The notes beneath the pieces are model-generated. The model had not been told where the DNA came from. It did not search any database and saw only the letters and a list, made by a program, of their open reading frames with translations. The translations under genes were made by a program, and so were the position numbers. From Candidatus Eiseniibacteriota bacterium (GTDB lineage Bacteria > Eisenbacteria > RBG-16-71-46): DNA of 64,000 nucleotides. The DNA lies in the NCBI GenBank assembly GCA_016710095.1, contig JADJLL010000008.1, forward strand, positions 138,505-202,504, in the 5' to 3' direction. Positions 51,748-60,764 of the stretch are shown piece after piece (within the stretch, counting starts at the first letter, position 1; each line of letters opens with the position of its first letter).

Positions 51748-51771
51748 ACCCCGGCGGATCTCTCCGCCGGG
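51748..51771 (+). terminator. Hairpin terminator after the barrel operon
   Basis: CCCCGGCGGA (51748-51757) pairs perfectly with TCCGCCGGGG (51762-51771) around TCTC. It lies 82 bases after the stop at 51666; the following U tract is absent (CTGTGATCC). Three CACGCGCGG repeats occur just before, at about 51690-51715. Confidence 0.6.
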
Positions 51772-51854
51772 GCTGTGATCCCTCCCGTCCCCTTGCCCTG
51801 GCACCCTACGGGTCGGTGATCACGTGAGAGGCAAAGGCCCGCGCTGCTCGCGGC

Positions 51855-52178
51855 TTAGCGCGTGCGGTCGTTGTGCTTCAGCCGCGCGATACGGCGGCTC
51901 TGGTGGTTCTGCGCGTGCGCCAGCTTGCGGCGCTCGCCCGGCGTGACCACGCCGTCGGCCTTCGCGCGCGCTTCCATGCGGTGCACGCGCGCCTGACCGC
52001 GCACGAGGTGGCGCGTCTCGCCGCGCGTGAGTTCGCCGCTGCGCACGCCCTCGCGGATGCGTTCGGTCTGGCGCGCCTCGCGGCGGTCCACACGCGGCGT
52101 CGCGGCGTTCGCGGAGGCGATGGTGGCGGTGACGGTGGCGAAAGCGGCGACCAGCAACAGCACTCGGAGCGTCTTCAT
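51855..52178 (-). CDS. Small basic exported protein
   Basis: A 107-residue protein with a signal peptide (MKTLRVLLLVAAFATVTATI, cleavage near ASANA) and a strongly basic helical body. The body contains a repeated ERxxLxxxQ-like pattern: REARQTERIREGVRSGELTR, GQARVHRMEARAKADGVVTP, GERRKLAHAQNHQSRRIARL. 'aDGvvTpgERrkLahaqn' is a recurring phrase in short exported proteins of many bacteria; function is not known. The ATG at 52178 follows AAGGAGGAAGCC, an excellent ribosome site. Confidence 0.75.
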   Translation of the reverse strand: MKTLRVLLLVAAFATVTATIASANAATPRVDRREARQTERIREGVRSGELTRGETRHLVRGQARVHRMEARAKADGVVTPGERRKLAHAQNHQSRRIARLKHNDRTR

Positions 52179-52347
52179 GGCTTCCTCCTTCAGGATGTCT
52201 GCCGGTGGCCTCTGGGGCCGCCGAGGGGAGCGGCGTTGCGTGACGCTCATGCCTTACTGCAGGGCGCGTGCCGCGCGCGCCACGCGCGCTGCGCGTGCCG
52301 GAGGCACGCATTTTCCAAAGAAAAGCGGCTCTTTCGGACAACGCAAA

Positions 52348-52381
52348 GCGGCCGGGTGAACCGTGGGGTTCACCCGGCCGC
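52348..52381 (-). terminator. Perfect 15-bp stem hairpin
   Basis: GCGGCCGGGTGAACC (52348-52362) and GGTTCACCCGGCCGC (52367-52381) pair perfectly around GTGG. On the minus strand it lies about 60 bases after the stop of the gene at 52443 and is followed by TTTGCGTT. A second hairpin, GCGTGCC-GGA-GGCACGC (52293-52309), lies further on. Confidence 0.7.
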
Positions 52382-52442
52382 GTACGCCGTGGACGGAATC
52401 GTCCAGCGTGTTCCCAGGGAGACCCGGCCCCTTCGGGGCGGA

Positions 52443-52676
52443 TCAGCGCGTCGCGCGATCCAGCATGGCGAAGACTTCGTGCAGCAGCCCGCGCACGAAC
52501 TTCACCGCCGCCACCACCTGCGGGTCGCGCCAGTGCACCCACACCCAGCCGACGAACAGGAAGAACGCGAGCGGCAGCACGGCCATCAGGACCGCCCATG
52601 CGCGCAGCACGCCCATCGCGACCCAGCCCCACCACGGCAGCGAGTCGCGGTGCCAGGAGTTCGGGCGTTCGCTCAT
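52443..52676 (-). CDS. Small single-pass membrane protein
   Basis: A 77-residue protein with one hydrophobic segment (GWVAMGVLRAWAVLMAVLPL, ending AFFLFVGWVWVHW) and an amphipathic C-terminal helix (VVAAVKFVRGLLHEVFAMLD). Its ATG overlaps the stop of the GNAT gene by four bases, the main reason to accept such a short frame. No family recognised. Confidence 0.6.
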   Translation of the reverse strand: MSERPNSWHRDSLPWWGWVAMGVLRAWAVLMAVLPLAFFLFVGWVWVHWRDPQVVAAVKFVRGLLHEVFAMLDRATR

Positions 52677-53158
52677 GCGCGAAGGTCCAGCTCCATGTAG
52701 CGCACGTCGCCGTGGGGGTTCGGGTAGTAGGCCGGAATGTCGCGAAAGCCCAGCGACTCGTAGATCGCGTTCGCCGCGCGCATGCGGTCGCGGATCGTGT
52801 CGAGCCGCATGCACGCGTACCCGATCTCGCGCGCGTCGGCGACCACGCGCTCGGCGAGCGCGCGCCCGAGCCCCAGCCCACGCGCGGTCTCGCGCAGGTA
52901 GAGCCGTTTCATCTCGCACACGCCCGGCTCGATCTCACGCAGTGCGATGCAGCCCGCGAGCGCGCCGTGGACCTCGCCCACGTACAGCCTTCCTGAAGGC
53001 GGGGCGTAGCGCCCGGGCAGCGAGGCGAGCTCGGCCTCGAATCCCTGGAAGCACAGGTCGAGTGCGAGCCACTCGTGGTACTCGCGGAACAACGCGCGCA
53101 CATCGTCCCGGTCGGCAGGAGTCGCGGCGCGAATCGTGAAAGCGGCGGCGTCCGTCAT
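52673..53158 (-). CDS. GNAT-family N-acetyltransferase
   Basis: A 161-residue cytoplasmic acetyltransferase. It has FTIRAATPADRDDVRALFRE at the N-terminus, CEMKRLYLRETARGLGLGRA as the acetyl-CoA binding motif A (RGLGLG), and MRAANAIYESLGFRDIPAYY (motif B) before the end. The 'MKRLYLrpeaRGlGlGraL ... AlYeslGF..ippYy' pattern is that of YoaP/PhnO-like small-molecule acetyltransferases. ATG at 53158 is preferred over one at 53194 because homologous sequence begins with it. Substrate unknown. Confidence 0.88.
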   Translation of the reverse strand: MTDAAAFTIRAATPADRDDVRALFREYHEWLALDLCFQGFEAELASLPGRYAPPSGRLYVGEVHGALAGCIALREIEPGVCEMKRLYLRETARGLGLGRALAERVVADAREIGYACMRLDTIRDRMRAANAIYESLGFRDIPAYYPNPHGDVRYMELDLRA

Positions 53159-53256
53159 GAAACGAAAAGTAACCCGGCCCACGGCGCACTGCACGCTCGA
53201 CAGCGCCGCGACGCGCTGCCTATCGTGCGGCGACCCGTTCCCGGAGGAATCGAACG

Positions 53257-54015
53257 ATGCACGCTCCGCTGCTGTTGCTCGCCCCGCTCTTCCTGCTCGC
53301 GGCCGTCACGTCCGCCGGCGCGCAGACTCCGCCGGCCGCCGGGCGCTTCGTCGCGCGCGAGGTGAAGGTCGGCGCCGAGAAGCACAAGTTCATGGTCTGG
53401 CTGCCGCCCGGTCACGACGCGAAGCAGAAGTGGCCGGCGATCCTGTTCCTGCACGGCTCGGGCGAATCGGGCACCGACGGCGAGAAGCCCACGTGGGTCG
53501 GGCTCGGCCCCGCGCTCAAGGCGCATCCCGAACAGTGGCCCTACGTGGTCGTGTTCCCGCAGAAGCCGAGCGACGAGGAAGAGTGGGAAGAACGCGAGGG
53601 GGTCGCGTTCGCGGCGCTCGACGACGCGACGCACACGTTCGGCGCCGATCCCGAGCGTGTGGCGCTCATGGGCATGTCGCAGGGCGGGCACGGCACGTGG
53701 TTCATCGGCGCGCGTCATGCCGACCGCTGGCGCTGCCTCGTGCCCATCTGCGGCTACGGGCGGCCGCACTGCATCTCGGGCCGCATCGCGGCGCTGCCGG
53801 TGTGGGCGTTCCACGGCCTGCGCGACGACGTCGTCGATCCGCGCGAGACGCAGGCGACGATCGCGCAGACGCGCGACATTCGAAAGCAGCGCGGACTCGA
53901 TCCCGAGACCGCGCATCTCACCTTGTTCCCCGAAGCGAACCACAACGCCTGGGACCCCGCGATCGCGCACGACTCGCTGCACGTGTGGCTGGCGGAACGG
54001 CTCGGAGCGCGCTGA
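53257..54015 (+). CDS. Exported alpha/beta hydrolase (PHB-depolymerase/esterase-like)
   Basis: A 252-residue secreted hydrolase with signal peptide (LLLLAPLFLLAAVTSAGAQ). Catalytic triad candidates are visible: serine in ALMGMSQGGHGTWF (GxSxG), aspartate in FHGLRDDVVDP and histidine in FPEANHNAWDPA. The oxyanion region is ILFLHGSGESGTDG. The order and spacing match LpqC/PHB depolymerase and YfhR-like carboxylesterases. It precedes the TauE-like gene by 23 bases with its own GGAGG site, suggesting an operon, though no functional link is evident. Confidence 0.88.
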   Translation: MHAPLLLLAPLFLLAAVTSAGAQTPPAAGRFVAREVKVGAEKHKFMVWLPPGHDAKQKWPAILFLHGSGESGTDGEKPTWVGLGPALKAHPEQWPYVVVFPQKPSDEEEWEEREGVAFAALDDATHTFGADPERVALMGMSQGGHGTWFIGARHADRWRCLVPICGYGRPHCISGRIAALPVWAFHGLRDDVVDPRETQATIAQTRDIRKQRGLDPETAHLTLFPEANHNAWDPAIAHDSLHVWLAERLGAR

Positions 54016-54038
54016 ACCACCCGCATCCCGGAGGTCTC

Positions 54039-54395
54039 ATGCAGTTCGTGTTCATCGGTCTCGCCGCGGGCGTGCTCTCGGGCCTGTTCGGCATCGGCGG
54101 CGGAGTCGTGATCGTGCCCGCGCTCATCCTGTTCGCGGGGCTCAAGGCGAACGACGCGACCGGCACGTCGCTCGGCGCGCTGCTGCTGCCCGTCGGACTG
54201 CTCGGCGCGTGGAGCTGGCACCAGAAGGGCCACGTGAACCTCAAGGCGTCGCTGCTCATCGCGCTCGGCCTCGCGATCGGCGCGTTCTTCGGAGCACAGC
54301 TCGGCCTTCGCATGAGCGTGCCCGTGCTGCAGCGCTCGTTCGCGATCTTCCTCGTGGCGGTCGCCGTGCAGCTGTGGATGAAGGCGTCCCACTGA
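54039..54395 (+). CDS. Half-size TauE/SafE-family permease
   Basis: A 118-residue inner-membrane protein with four helices. It has the TauE/SafE opening FIGLAAGVLSGLFGIGGGVV, VPALILFAGLKANDATGTSL and the closing FGAQLGLRMSVPVLQRSFAI. Full-length members have two such halves (about 250 residues, eight helices). Only one is present, so it must dimerise if functional; single-repeat proteins of this family are known and often adjacent in pairs. No second half is in the window. The usual substrates are sulfite or organosulfonates. Confidence 0.85.
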   Translation: MQFVFIGLAAGVLSGLFGIGGGVVIVPALILFAGLKANDATGTSLGALLLPVGLLGAWSWHQKGHVNLKASLLIALGLAIGAFFGAQLGLRMSVPVLQRSFAIFLVAVAVQLWMKASH

Positions 54396-54703
54396 CGGGC
54401 GTGGCGGGCATTTTTTCCAAGCTGGTAACACGCGCGACACGGGGCGGTCCCGGCGCCCCGGTAGTGTCTCTCGCGAAGGGAACGAACGGCGCCGGCCATC
54501 CGGCGCGGGTCGAAACGGGAAACCGGGCCCGCGATGGACGAAGACGGAAGGCGAGTTCGGATCCCGCAAATGACTGCATGCCGGTGCGCGGGTCGCCACC
54601 TCTGGCCCTCGACGCCACGACCTCGACGGCCGGACTGCGGTGCGAGCGCTGGGAATCGCTTCTGCGAGAGCGAGACCTGGCGTTCCGCGTTGTTCCCGCG
54701 CCC
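54396..54703. other. 308-base gap between convergent genes
   Basis: Contains a T6 run (54411-54416) soon after the TauE stop and a hairpin-prone GC stretch at about 54500-54540 (GCGCGGG and CCCGCG arms). I find no coding sequence; a plus-strand frame from 54534 is antisense to the next gene and has no domain. Confidence 0.4.
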
Positions 54704-55246
54704 CTACCTCGCGTGGATCTTCAGTTGTCCCCACGAGCGGCGGGTGATCGCGGTCGGGGCGGCGACGTGCACGATGCCCGGAATGCAACTCGGCATCAGC
54801 GACGCGTTGACACTGTCGCGCATCTCCGCCAGCACGCAATCGATCGGCGCATCGCCGGGCACGAGCGCCTTGAAGCGCACGTACGCGACCACGCCCGGGC
54901 CCTGCGAGGTGCCGTCCAGCTTGGCGACGTCGAGCCACGCGGTGTCGGCCGGCGCGCTCACGTCCGGAATCGTGTGCTCGAACCACGCGCCACCGGGATC
55001 GGTGAACACGTTGCCGGCGTACATGGTCACGAGCTGGAGCCGAGTGGCGGAATACGACCACGCGGTCTGCAGCCCCTTGAGGTCCGAGACGGCGTCGCAC
55101 GTCACGCGCAGCGTGAACGTGGCGTTCACCTGAACGGTGGTGTCGGCGGGCGAAAGACTCAGCACGGCGGCGGCGGCGGGAATCGCGGAACACAGCGCGG
55201 CGCAGCAGACCGTGGCGGCGAGAAGAAGTCGTTTCACGAGGGACAT
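54704..55246 (-). CDS. Small exported cohesin-like domain protein
   Basis: A 180-residue exported protein. After the signal peptide (LVKRLLLAATVCCAALCSAI) comes one cohesin-like beta-sandwich: VLSLSPADTTVQVNATFTLR, LQTAWSYSATRLQLVTMYAG, VAYVRFKALVPGDAPIDCVL. The 'G.q..l.yd...l' and 'v..l.f.a' pattern is the scaffoldin/cohesin fold. It lacks the FlgD-like C-terminal domain of its neighbour. ATG at 55246 has GGAG upstream; an alternative at 55270 overlaps the preceding gene by four bases. Last gene of the three-gene surface cluster. Confidence 0.72.
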   Translation of the reverse strand: MSLVKRLLLAATVCCAALCSAIPAAAAVLSLSPADTTVQVNATFTLRVTCDAVSDLKGLQTAWSYSATRLQLVTMYAGNVFTDPGGAWFEHTIPDVSAPADTAWLDVAKLDGTSQGPGVVAYVRFKALVPGDAPIDCVLAEMRDSVNASLMPSCIPGIVHVAAPTAITRRSWGQLKIHAR

Positions 55247-55266
55247 TTGTACTCCGGCAAGTTGTC

Positions 55267-56085
55267 TCATGGCAGGCGAACCAGTGCGGCGCTGGCCGTG
55301 CGGCCCGCCGCTTCGAAACGGATTCGATAGATCCCGGGCGACACCTTGCGCCCGGCATCATCGCGACCGTCCCACGAAACGCTGCGTGTGCCGGCGGATC
55401 GGTAACCCGAGTCCAGATGCCGCACCGCACGCCCCGCCGGATCGAACACCTTCAAGTCCTGAGGCCCGGAAACCGGGCTTCGGGCGTCGATCCACTGGTC
55501 ACTGCGCGAAGGATTGTTCCGCACCCCGAGCCTCACGTCCAGCGGAGCCTCGGTCGGCGGCACGTCGAGCACCACGCCCCACTTCACGAGCGCGTCGCTC
55601 GTGATCGCGGGGTTCACGTACAGGCCTTCGGAATAGAACTGCACGCTGCGCAATCTCACCCAGGTGGCTCCCGGCGCGTTCGACGCCCGGAAGCGCAGCA
55701 CGCAGAGCTGGCTCGGCCCGCTCAGCGTGGCGCCGTTGCACAGCAGCACGTGCGAAATGGACAGGCTGTCGCCCGCGGCCGAGAACACGAAGAACGTGTT
55801 CGAGCATGCCGCGCGCATGCTGGTGCCCTCCTGCTGCGTGATCGGGCTGGTCGGCAGGAACGTCAGCTTCGACGGGTCGTACTCGACGATCGCGTCGTAG
55901 CCGTTGAACGCCGAACCCGTCACCGGCACCTGCAGCGGCAGCGAGAACGTCGCGCCGGGCGCCACGGAGAGCGTCTCCGGGCTCACGACGAGCGTCACGG
56001 ACGCGCGGGCGGCGGTGGTCGCACCGAGCAGCAGTGCGGCCAGCATCGTCAGCGCGAGAGCGAAGCAGCGGTTCGGGAATCGCAT
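55267..56085 (-). CDS. Exported cohesin-like plus FlgD-like domain protein
   Basis: A 272-residue exported protein: signal peptide (residues 1-28), a cohesin-like domain (about 30-165; VTLVVSPETLSVAPGATFSL, FNGYDAIVEYDPSKLTFLPT, LCVLRFRASNAPGATWVRLR), then a FlgD-like Ig domain to the end. The latter has DLKVFDPAGRAVRHLDSGYR, SVSWDGRDDAGRKVSPGIYR and IRFEAAGRTASAALVRLP. This tail is the T9SS-like/FlgD surface tail widely seen in Eisenbacteria and other FCB-type genomes. It lies between the two other cohesin-like genes with short gaps, all on one strand. Confidence 0.8.
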   Translation of the reverse strand: MRFPNRCFALALTMLAALLLGATTAARASVTLVVSPETLSVAPGATFSLPLQVPVTGSAFNGYDAIVEYDPSKLTFLPTSPITQQEGTSMRAACSNTFFVFSAAGDSLSISHVLLCNGATLSGPSQLCVLRFRASNAPGATWVRLRSVQFYSEGLYVNPAITSDALVKWGVVLDVPPTEAPLDVRLGVRNNPSRSDQWIDARSPVSGPQDLKVFDPAGRAVRHLDSGYRSAGTRSVSWDGRDDAGRKVSPGIYRIRFEAAGRTASAALVRLP

Positions 56086-56162
56086 GTGTGGCTCCGGGGG
56101 AAAGGTCCGGCGGTCCGGAGGGAGGCGCCGGCCGGCGCCCCCCTCCTTTCCGACGGGACTGC

Positions 56163-59100
56163 TTACGGCATCAGCACCAGCCGGTGCGACTGCTTCACGC
56201 CCGGCGAGTCGAAGCGAACCATGTACAGACCGGCGGCCACGGAGCGGCCGTCTTCGTCACGGCCGTCCCACACGAGCGTCTGCTCACCGGCGGACAGGTT
56301 GCCGTCCACCAGCGTGCGGATGCGGCGACCGACGAGGTCGTACACCGCGACGCGCGCGTGTCCGTCGCGAGCGAGCGACAGACGCAGGTTCGTGTGACCA
56401 CGGAACGGGTTCGGATAGGCCGAGCCCAGCATGGTCGAGGACGGAACGGTCGGCTTCGAACCCGCGAGCGACACGGGCTGGTTCGCCGCGTCACGCGCCG
56501 TGATCGAACGGACGGAGACCGAAGCCTCGCCCGTGCCGATGCGGCGGAACGTGACGTTCGCCACGACACCATCGCCCTCGACGCCCGAGCCTTCGCCCAT
56601 CAGCGCGAAGTCGACGACGCCCGGAGACGGCGACAGCACGAGGGCCATGCGGCCCTGCGCCTTGATCAGCTCGCCCGCTTCCACCGACACGAACTCGACC
56701 GCGGAGCGGTCGTAGTCCAGCGCGATGCTCGCACCGAGAACGTCACCCGCGCCCGACATCGTGATGGGCACGACGAACGTTTCGGCCGCCTGCGACGTGC
56801 GCGAGAGCGGAGCGACTTCGATCCGGTTCGAGCCCGCCGCGGCGAGGACCGGACGGTCCTGCTGCTTCGAGACGACGCTGAAGTTGATCGCGAACATCAT
56901 CAGGTCCTCGAAGCCGACCTTGTTGTCCGTCGTGGGACGGGCGTTCACGGAGAAGTCCGTGGTCGGACCGACGTCGAGGTAGTTGAACGGGCTCGCCGGC
57001 GCCAGCGAGATGCCGTAGTGCGCACCCAGCAGCGAGACGTCCGCGGTGTTCACGAGGTTGTTGCCCGTACCCGGCGTGAAGCCGTTCGACACGTCGCCCA
57101 GGTGGTAGTTGAGCGTGCCGTTGGTGCGGTTCGACACGGGCGACATGTTGCCGCACGCGTCACGCGAGAACGCGACGTAGTACCAGAAGTCGCGCGTCGC
57201 GGGCTCGTCGTACTGGCCCGAAGCCGTCACGCCCGTGAGCGTCCACGCGCCGGACGGCGGATACGAAGGAGCGGCCGGAGCAACGCCACCCGCGTCGTCG
57301 TACTCGGGATACTGGCCGAACGGAGCGCGGTAGACTTCGATCGCCGACGCGTCACCAGGAGCGGTGAACGTGAGCTGGATCTTGGTCGTGCCGTCGCCGT
57401 CGTTGCCGACCTTCTTCTGGGCCGCGACGAGGTTCGAGATCGCGACGGGGCCGCCGGTGTCGATCGAGATCGACAGCGCGGGGCCGGCGCTCGACGCGAT
57501 GGGCGCGTTGAGCGGGTCACGCATCGTGACGTCCGTCACCGTGATCGTGCCGGTGCCGTCCGGTCCCGGAGCCTTGGCGACCGCGACGTTGAACAGGTTG
57601 CCGGTGGCCGCCGTGGCGCCCGCCGTCGGTCCGAGGATCGCGCAGTCGACGGTGTACGACCCGCCGCCGTTGTCCACGACCTGGTACGCCGTCGTGCCGA
57701 GCGCGTTCAGGTACGTGCCCTGCGTGACGCTCGACGTCCCGGCGCACAGCACGAGGTTGCTCGACAACTGGAACGTCACGCTGTAGCCACGCAGCCCTTC
57801 CGAGCTGCTGCGCGCGACGTCGACCGGGATCGTGATGCACGTGTTCGCGGCCGACAGGCACGAAGGCGCCGGGCCCGGCGTGACCGCGTTGTCCGCCGCG
57901 GCCGTGAAGCCGCACGCGGGATTCAGGTCGCCGGTGACGAGCCACGGAGCCGACACGACGCCGGCGCCGAGGATGCCGTTGGCGCCGCCGGCGCCCGGCC
58001 CGCCCGCGTTACCCCACCAGTTCGAGGCCGCGAGGTTGGTCGCCGCGCCCGGACCATAGAAGTAGTAACCGGCGGTGAGGTTGCCCGAGATGCTGTTGTG
58101 GTTGGCGTCGACGGACACGCCGCCCGCGCCACCCGCACCGACGCCCCACTCCCACCCGGTCACGTCGGCGCCGGTGATCGTGGCCTGCAGGTCGGCGCCT
58201 TCGGAGTACACGTCGATGCCCTGCGTTCCGGCGCCGGAGCCGGTGAAGCAGCCACCGTTCACGGCGAACGTCATCAGGTTCGACATCGTCGCGTTGGGGC
58301 TCGTCGAGCCCGCGAACGCGCCGTCTTCGATCGGCTGCACGGGCGCGGGAGTGCGGCCGGCGTTGCCGCCATTCGCCTTCGCGGCGTTCGCCAGCGTGGT
58401 CGCGAAGCTGTTGTACAGCTCGACGCCCAGCGGGGCGTAGCCCGACGGACCGGTCGTGGCGGTGATGCTCGTGCCGGCGACCGAGCCGCTCGCGTCCTGG
58501 CTGTACACCGAGTACTGGTTGCCACTCAGCGTGCAGTTCGACACCGCGACCGTCGAAGGACCGAACATCAGCACGCCGCAAGCGACCACGCTCGGACCGG
58601 TGTAGTAGCTGCCGGTCACCGTGCAGTTGCTGATCACGCCACTCGACAGGTAGGTCTGGATGCCGTTCTGCGCCGTGACGGCGGTGGGACCGGCGCCGGG
58701 CACCGTGCAGTCGTGCACGTTGATGGTGAGGCCGGTTCCGGACAGCGCGATGCCGCCCTTCTGCCAGTCGGTCGTGCTGCAGTTGCCGACTTCGAGGGCG
58801 TACGGCCCGCCGGTGTTGTTGTTCGCCAGGATGGCGACGCCGTGCTGGACGCCGCTGAACGGCGTGTCGCGAATGCGCACGACGTCGCAGTCCAGGATGC
58901 GGCCGCCGGCGTTCCAGTACGCGATACCCGTGAAGCGGTTGTTCGCGTTGCCCTGGCCGTCGCCGTCCACCGTCAGGTCGCGCACGTCGATGGACGCGGC
59001 GCCGGTGGCGAACAGCACGGGCTTGTACGGGTAAGCCGTCGTGAACTTCGTGGCCAGAGCCGCCGGCGACACGATCGTCGTCGAAGAGCGGCCCGCGCCC

Positions 59101-60764
59101 TGGATCGTGAGGTTCTTGCCGCTGACCTCGACCTGCTCGGTGTACGAGCCGGCCGCGACCTGCACCGTGCCGCCCGGCAGGGCGTTGTTCACGCCGGTCT
59201 GCACGGACTGGTACGGAGCGGCGGAGCTGCCGAAGCCGTTCGGAGCCGCCGACGCGTTCACGTAGGCGATGCCGCGGCCGTTGGCGCCGCCCACGAACTG
59301 CGCCGAGATGTAGGCGTTGTTGTTCGCGGCGCTGAGCGCCAGCAGGTTCGGATACTGCGACGACGTGGTCGTGTTGATGAGCGCGATCTCGGCGCCCGCG
59401 TTTTCCGGCGGGCCCCAGGAGTTGCCCGTGAACGTCAGCGCCGCGCCGTCCACCACGAAACCGCGCGTGTTGGAGACGTGGTTGTTGACGATGCTGCCGC
59501 CCGTGAGCGCGTCGATGTACGCGGGCTGGCGCAGGTGCGTGAACGAGTTGCCCTGCACGAGCAGGTTGTTCGCGCCGGGCGAGACCACGAGGCCGCGGCT
59601 GACGATGCCGTTGACGCTCCACGGCGTGCCGGGATCCGGGCCGTAGAACGCGTTGTCGCGGATCGTCACGCCGGTGGCGTTGACCCACACGATGTTGTGC
59701 GGGGCGCCGGGCAGGTCGGTCTTCTCGAAGGCGAGATCGCGCACCGTGGTGCCGGCGCCCGTGATCGCCATCGCGTTGCCCACCGCGCTCGCGACCTGGA
59801 GCGTCGTGCTGCCGCTGCCGGCGCCGAGCCACGAGAGGTTGGGCTGCGTCGAGTTGATGGTCGTGCCGACGACGTACGTGCCGGCCGCGACGTGGATCGT
59901 GCCGTTCGCCTGCGCGGCGGCGTTCGCGTCGCCGGGAGCGGCGAACGCGTTCCAGCCGAACCAGCGGCCGGGAGCGATTTCGGCGCCCAGGCCCGAGCCG
60001 GCCCACGCGCCGTCCACGTACAGCGGATCGGTGGTGGATTCCATGTCGAGCACGTACACGTCACCGTTGGTGAGCGTGACCGTGACGTCGTCGAGCCAGC
60101 CGCGGAACGAAGCCCAGCCGCTGCCGGTCTGGAACGAGATGAACTTCACCGGCTGCGTGCCGTAGTCGATCGCGCCGCCGGACGCGCTGCCCGAGGTCGG
60201 GTTGCTGCCGAGCGCCGACCAGTCGATCGCGCCGGCCTGCATGTCGGCGAGCGTCGGGGCGTTGTAGAAGCCCTGATTGCCCGAGTGGTTGTTGTCGTTG
60301 AACGTGAGCTGGTTCGCGCCCGCGCCCGTCTTCCAAGCGCTCCACGCGCCGGGAGTCTGGGGCACGTAGCCGTTGGTCAGGTACGGCTCGGCGATCAGCC
60401 GCTGTCCGTACCAGGACGCGAAGCCGCCCACGTACGGCTGCGTGTAGAGCACCATGTAGAAGTCGGTGCCGCTGGGGTTCAGCACGTCGCTCTTCGTGTG
60501 GTACTGCACCGAGGCGATCTGGTCGATCGTGAACGTCGTGCCGAACGTGGTGGCGACGTCGATGTAGCCGTCGGCCTTGGGAGTGGCGGTGAGCTTCGAC
60601 CACGAACCCGTGCCGAGATGCGATTCGGCGGTCGTGGGAGTCATCACGGAAGCGCCCGCGTAGGGAGCGCCGAGCTTGATGTCGTGGACGACGGCGAGTG
60701 CCGGCGTCGCGAACAAGGCGAGCGCAAGGCAGGCGCCCGCGAACAACTTGCGGCGAGAATGCAT
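56163..60764 (-). CDS. Giant surface protein: beta-helix, cohesin-like, dockerin-like and FlgD-like modules
   Basis: A 1533-residue exported protein. Order: signal peptide (RKLFAGACLALALFATPALA); a jelly-roll-like N-domain (about 30-260); a right-handed beta-helix (about 270-960; VTIRDNAFYGP, NLLVQGNSFTHL, TINVHDCTVPGAGPTA, AVSNCTLSGNQYSVY); and a first cohesin-like domain (about 970-1085; GYSVTFQLSSNLVLC). Then an FN3-like domain (about 1105-1215; TKIQLTFTAPGDASAIEVYR) and a dockerin-like segment (about 1217-1290; GDVSNGFTPG, VNTADVSLLGAHYG, KVGFEDLMMFAINF). A second cohesin-like domain (about 1325-1440; LGASIALDYDRSAVEFVSVE) leads to a FlgD-like tail (1446-1533; SAYPNPFRGHTNLRLSL, LVWDGRDEDGRSVAAGLYMV). 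Beta-helices bind or cleave polysaccharides, but no catalytic residues can be assigned. Confidence 0.85.
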   Translation of the reverse strand: MHSRRKLFAGACLALALFATPALAVVHDIKLGAPYAGASVMTPTTAESHLGTGSWSKLTATPKADGYIDVATTFGTTFTIDQIASVQYHTKSDVLNPSGTDFYMVLYTQPYVGGFASWYGQRLIAEPYLTNGYVPQTPGAWSAWKTGAGANQLTFNDNNHSGNQGFYNAPTLADMQAGAIDWSALGSNPTSGSASGGAIDYGTQPVKFISFQTGSGWASFRGWLDDVTVTLTNGDVYVLDMESTTDPLYVDGAWAGSGLGAEIAPGRWFGWNAFAAPGDANAAAQANGTIHVAAGTYVVGTTINSTQPNLSWLGAGSGSTTLQVASAVGNAMAITGAGTTVRDLAFEKTDLPGAPHNIVWVNATGVTIRDNAFYGPDPGTPWSVNGIVSRGLVVSPGANNLLVQGNSFTHLRQPAYIDALTGGSIVNNHVSNTRGFVVDGAALTFTGNSWGPPENAGAEIALINTTTSSQYPNLLALSAANNNAYISAQFVGGANGRGIAYVNASAAPNGFGSSAAPYQSVQTGVNNALPGGTVQVAAGSYTEQVEVSGKNLTIQGAGRSSTTIVSPAALATKFTTAYPYKPVLFATGAASIDVRDLTVDGDGQGNANNRFTGIAYWNAGGRILDCDVVRIRDTPFSGVQHGVAILANNNTGGPYALEVGNCSTTDWQKGGIALSGTGLTINVHDCTVPGAGPTAVTAQNGIQTYLSSGVISNCTVTGSYYTGPSVVACGVLMFGPSTVAVSNCTLSGNQYSVYSQDASGSVAGTSITATTGPSGYAPLGVELYNSFATTLANAAKANGGNAGRTPAPVQPIEDGAFAGSTSPNATMSNLMTFAVNGGCFTGSGAGTQGIDVYSEGADLQATITGADVTGWEWGVGAGGAGGVSVDANHNSISGNLTAGYYFYGPGAATNLAASNWWGNAGGPGAGGANGILGAGVVSAPWLVTGDLNPACGFTAAADNAVTPGPAPSCLSAANTCITIPVDVARSSSEGLRGYSVTFQLSSNLVLCAGTSSVTQGTYLNALGTTAYQVVDNGGGSYTVDCAILGPTAGATAATGNLFNVAVAKAPGPDGTGTITVTDVTMRDPLNAPIASSAGPALSISIDTGGPVAISNLVAAQKKVGNDGDGTTKIQLTFTAPGDASAIEVYRAPFGQYPEYDDAGGVAPAAPSYPPSGAWTLTGVTASGQYDEPATRDFWYYVAFSRDACGNMSPVSNRTNGTLNYHLGDVSNGFTPGTGNNLVNTADVSLLGAHYGISLAPASPFNYLDVGPTTDFSVNARPTTDNKVGFEDLMMFAINFSVVSKQQDRPVLAAAGSNRIEVAPLSRTSQAAETFVVPITMSGAGDVLGASIALDYDRSAVEFVSVEAGELIKAQGRMALVLSPSPGVVDFALMGEGSGVEGDGVVANVTFRRIGTGEASVSVRSITARDAANQPVSLAGSKPTVPSSTMLGSAYPNPFRGHTNLRLSLARDGHARVAVYDLVGRRIRTLVDGNLSAGEQTLVWDGRDEDGRSVAAGLYMVRFDSPGVKQSHRLVLMP

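Noticed and set aside
54500..54610. Possible cyclic-di-GMP (GEMM) riboswitch-like sequence
   Set aside because: Only scattered similarity (CCCGCAAATGAC, GCGGGTCGCC). The two conserved helices cannot be aligned and there is no downstream plus-strand gene.
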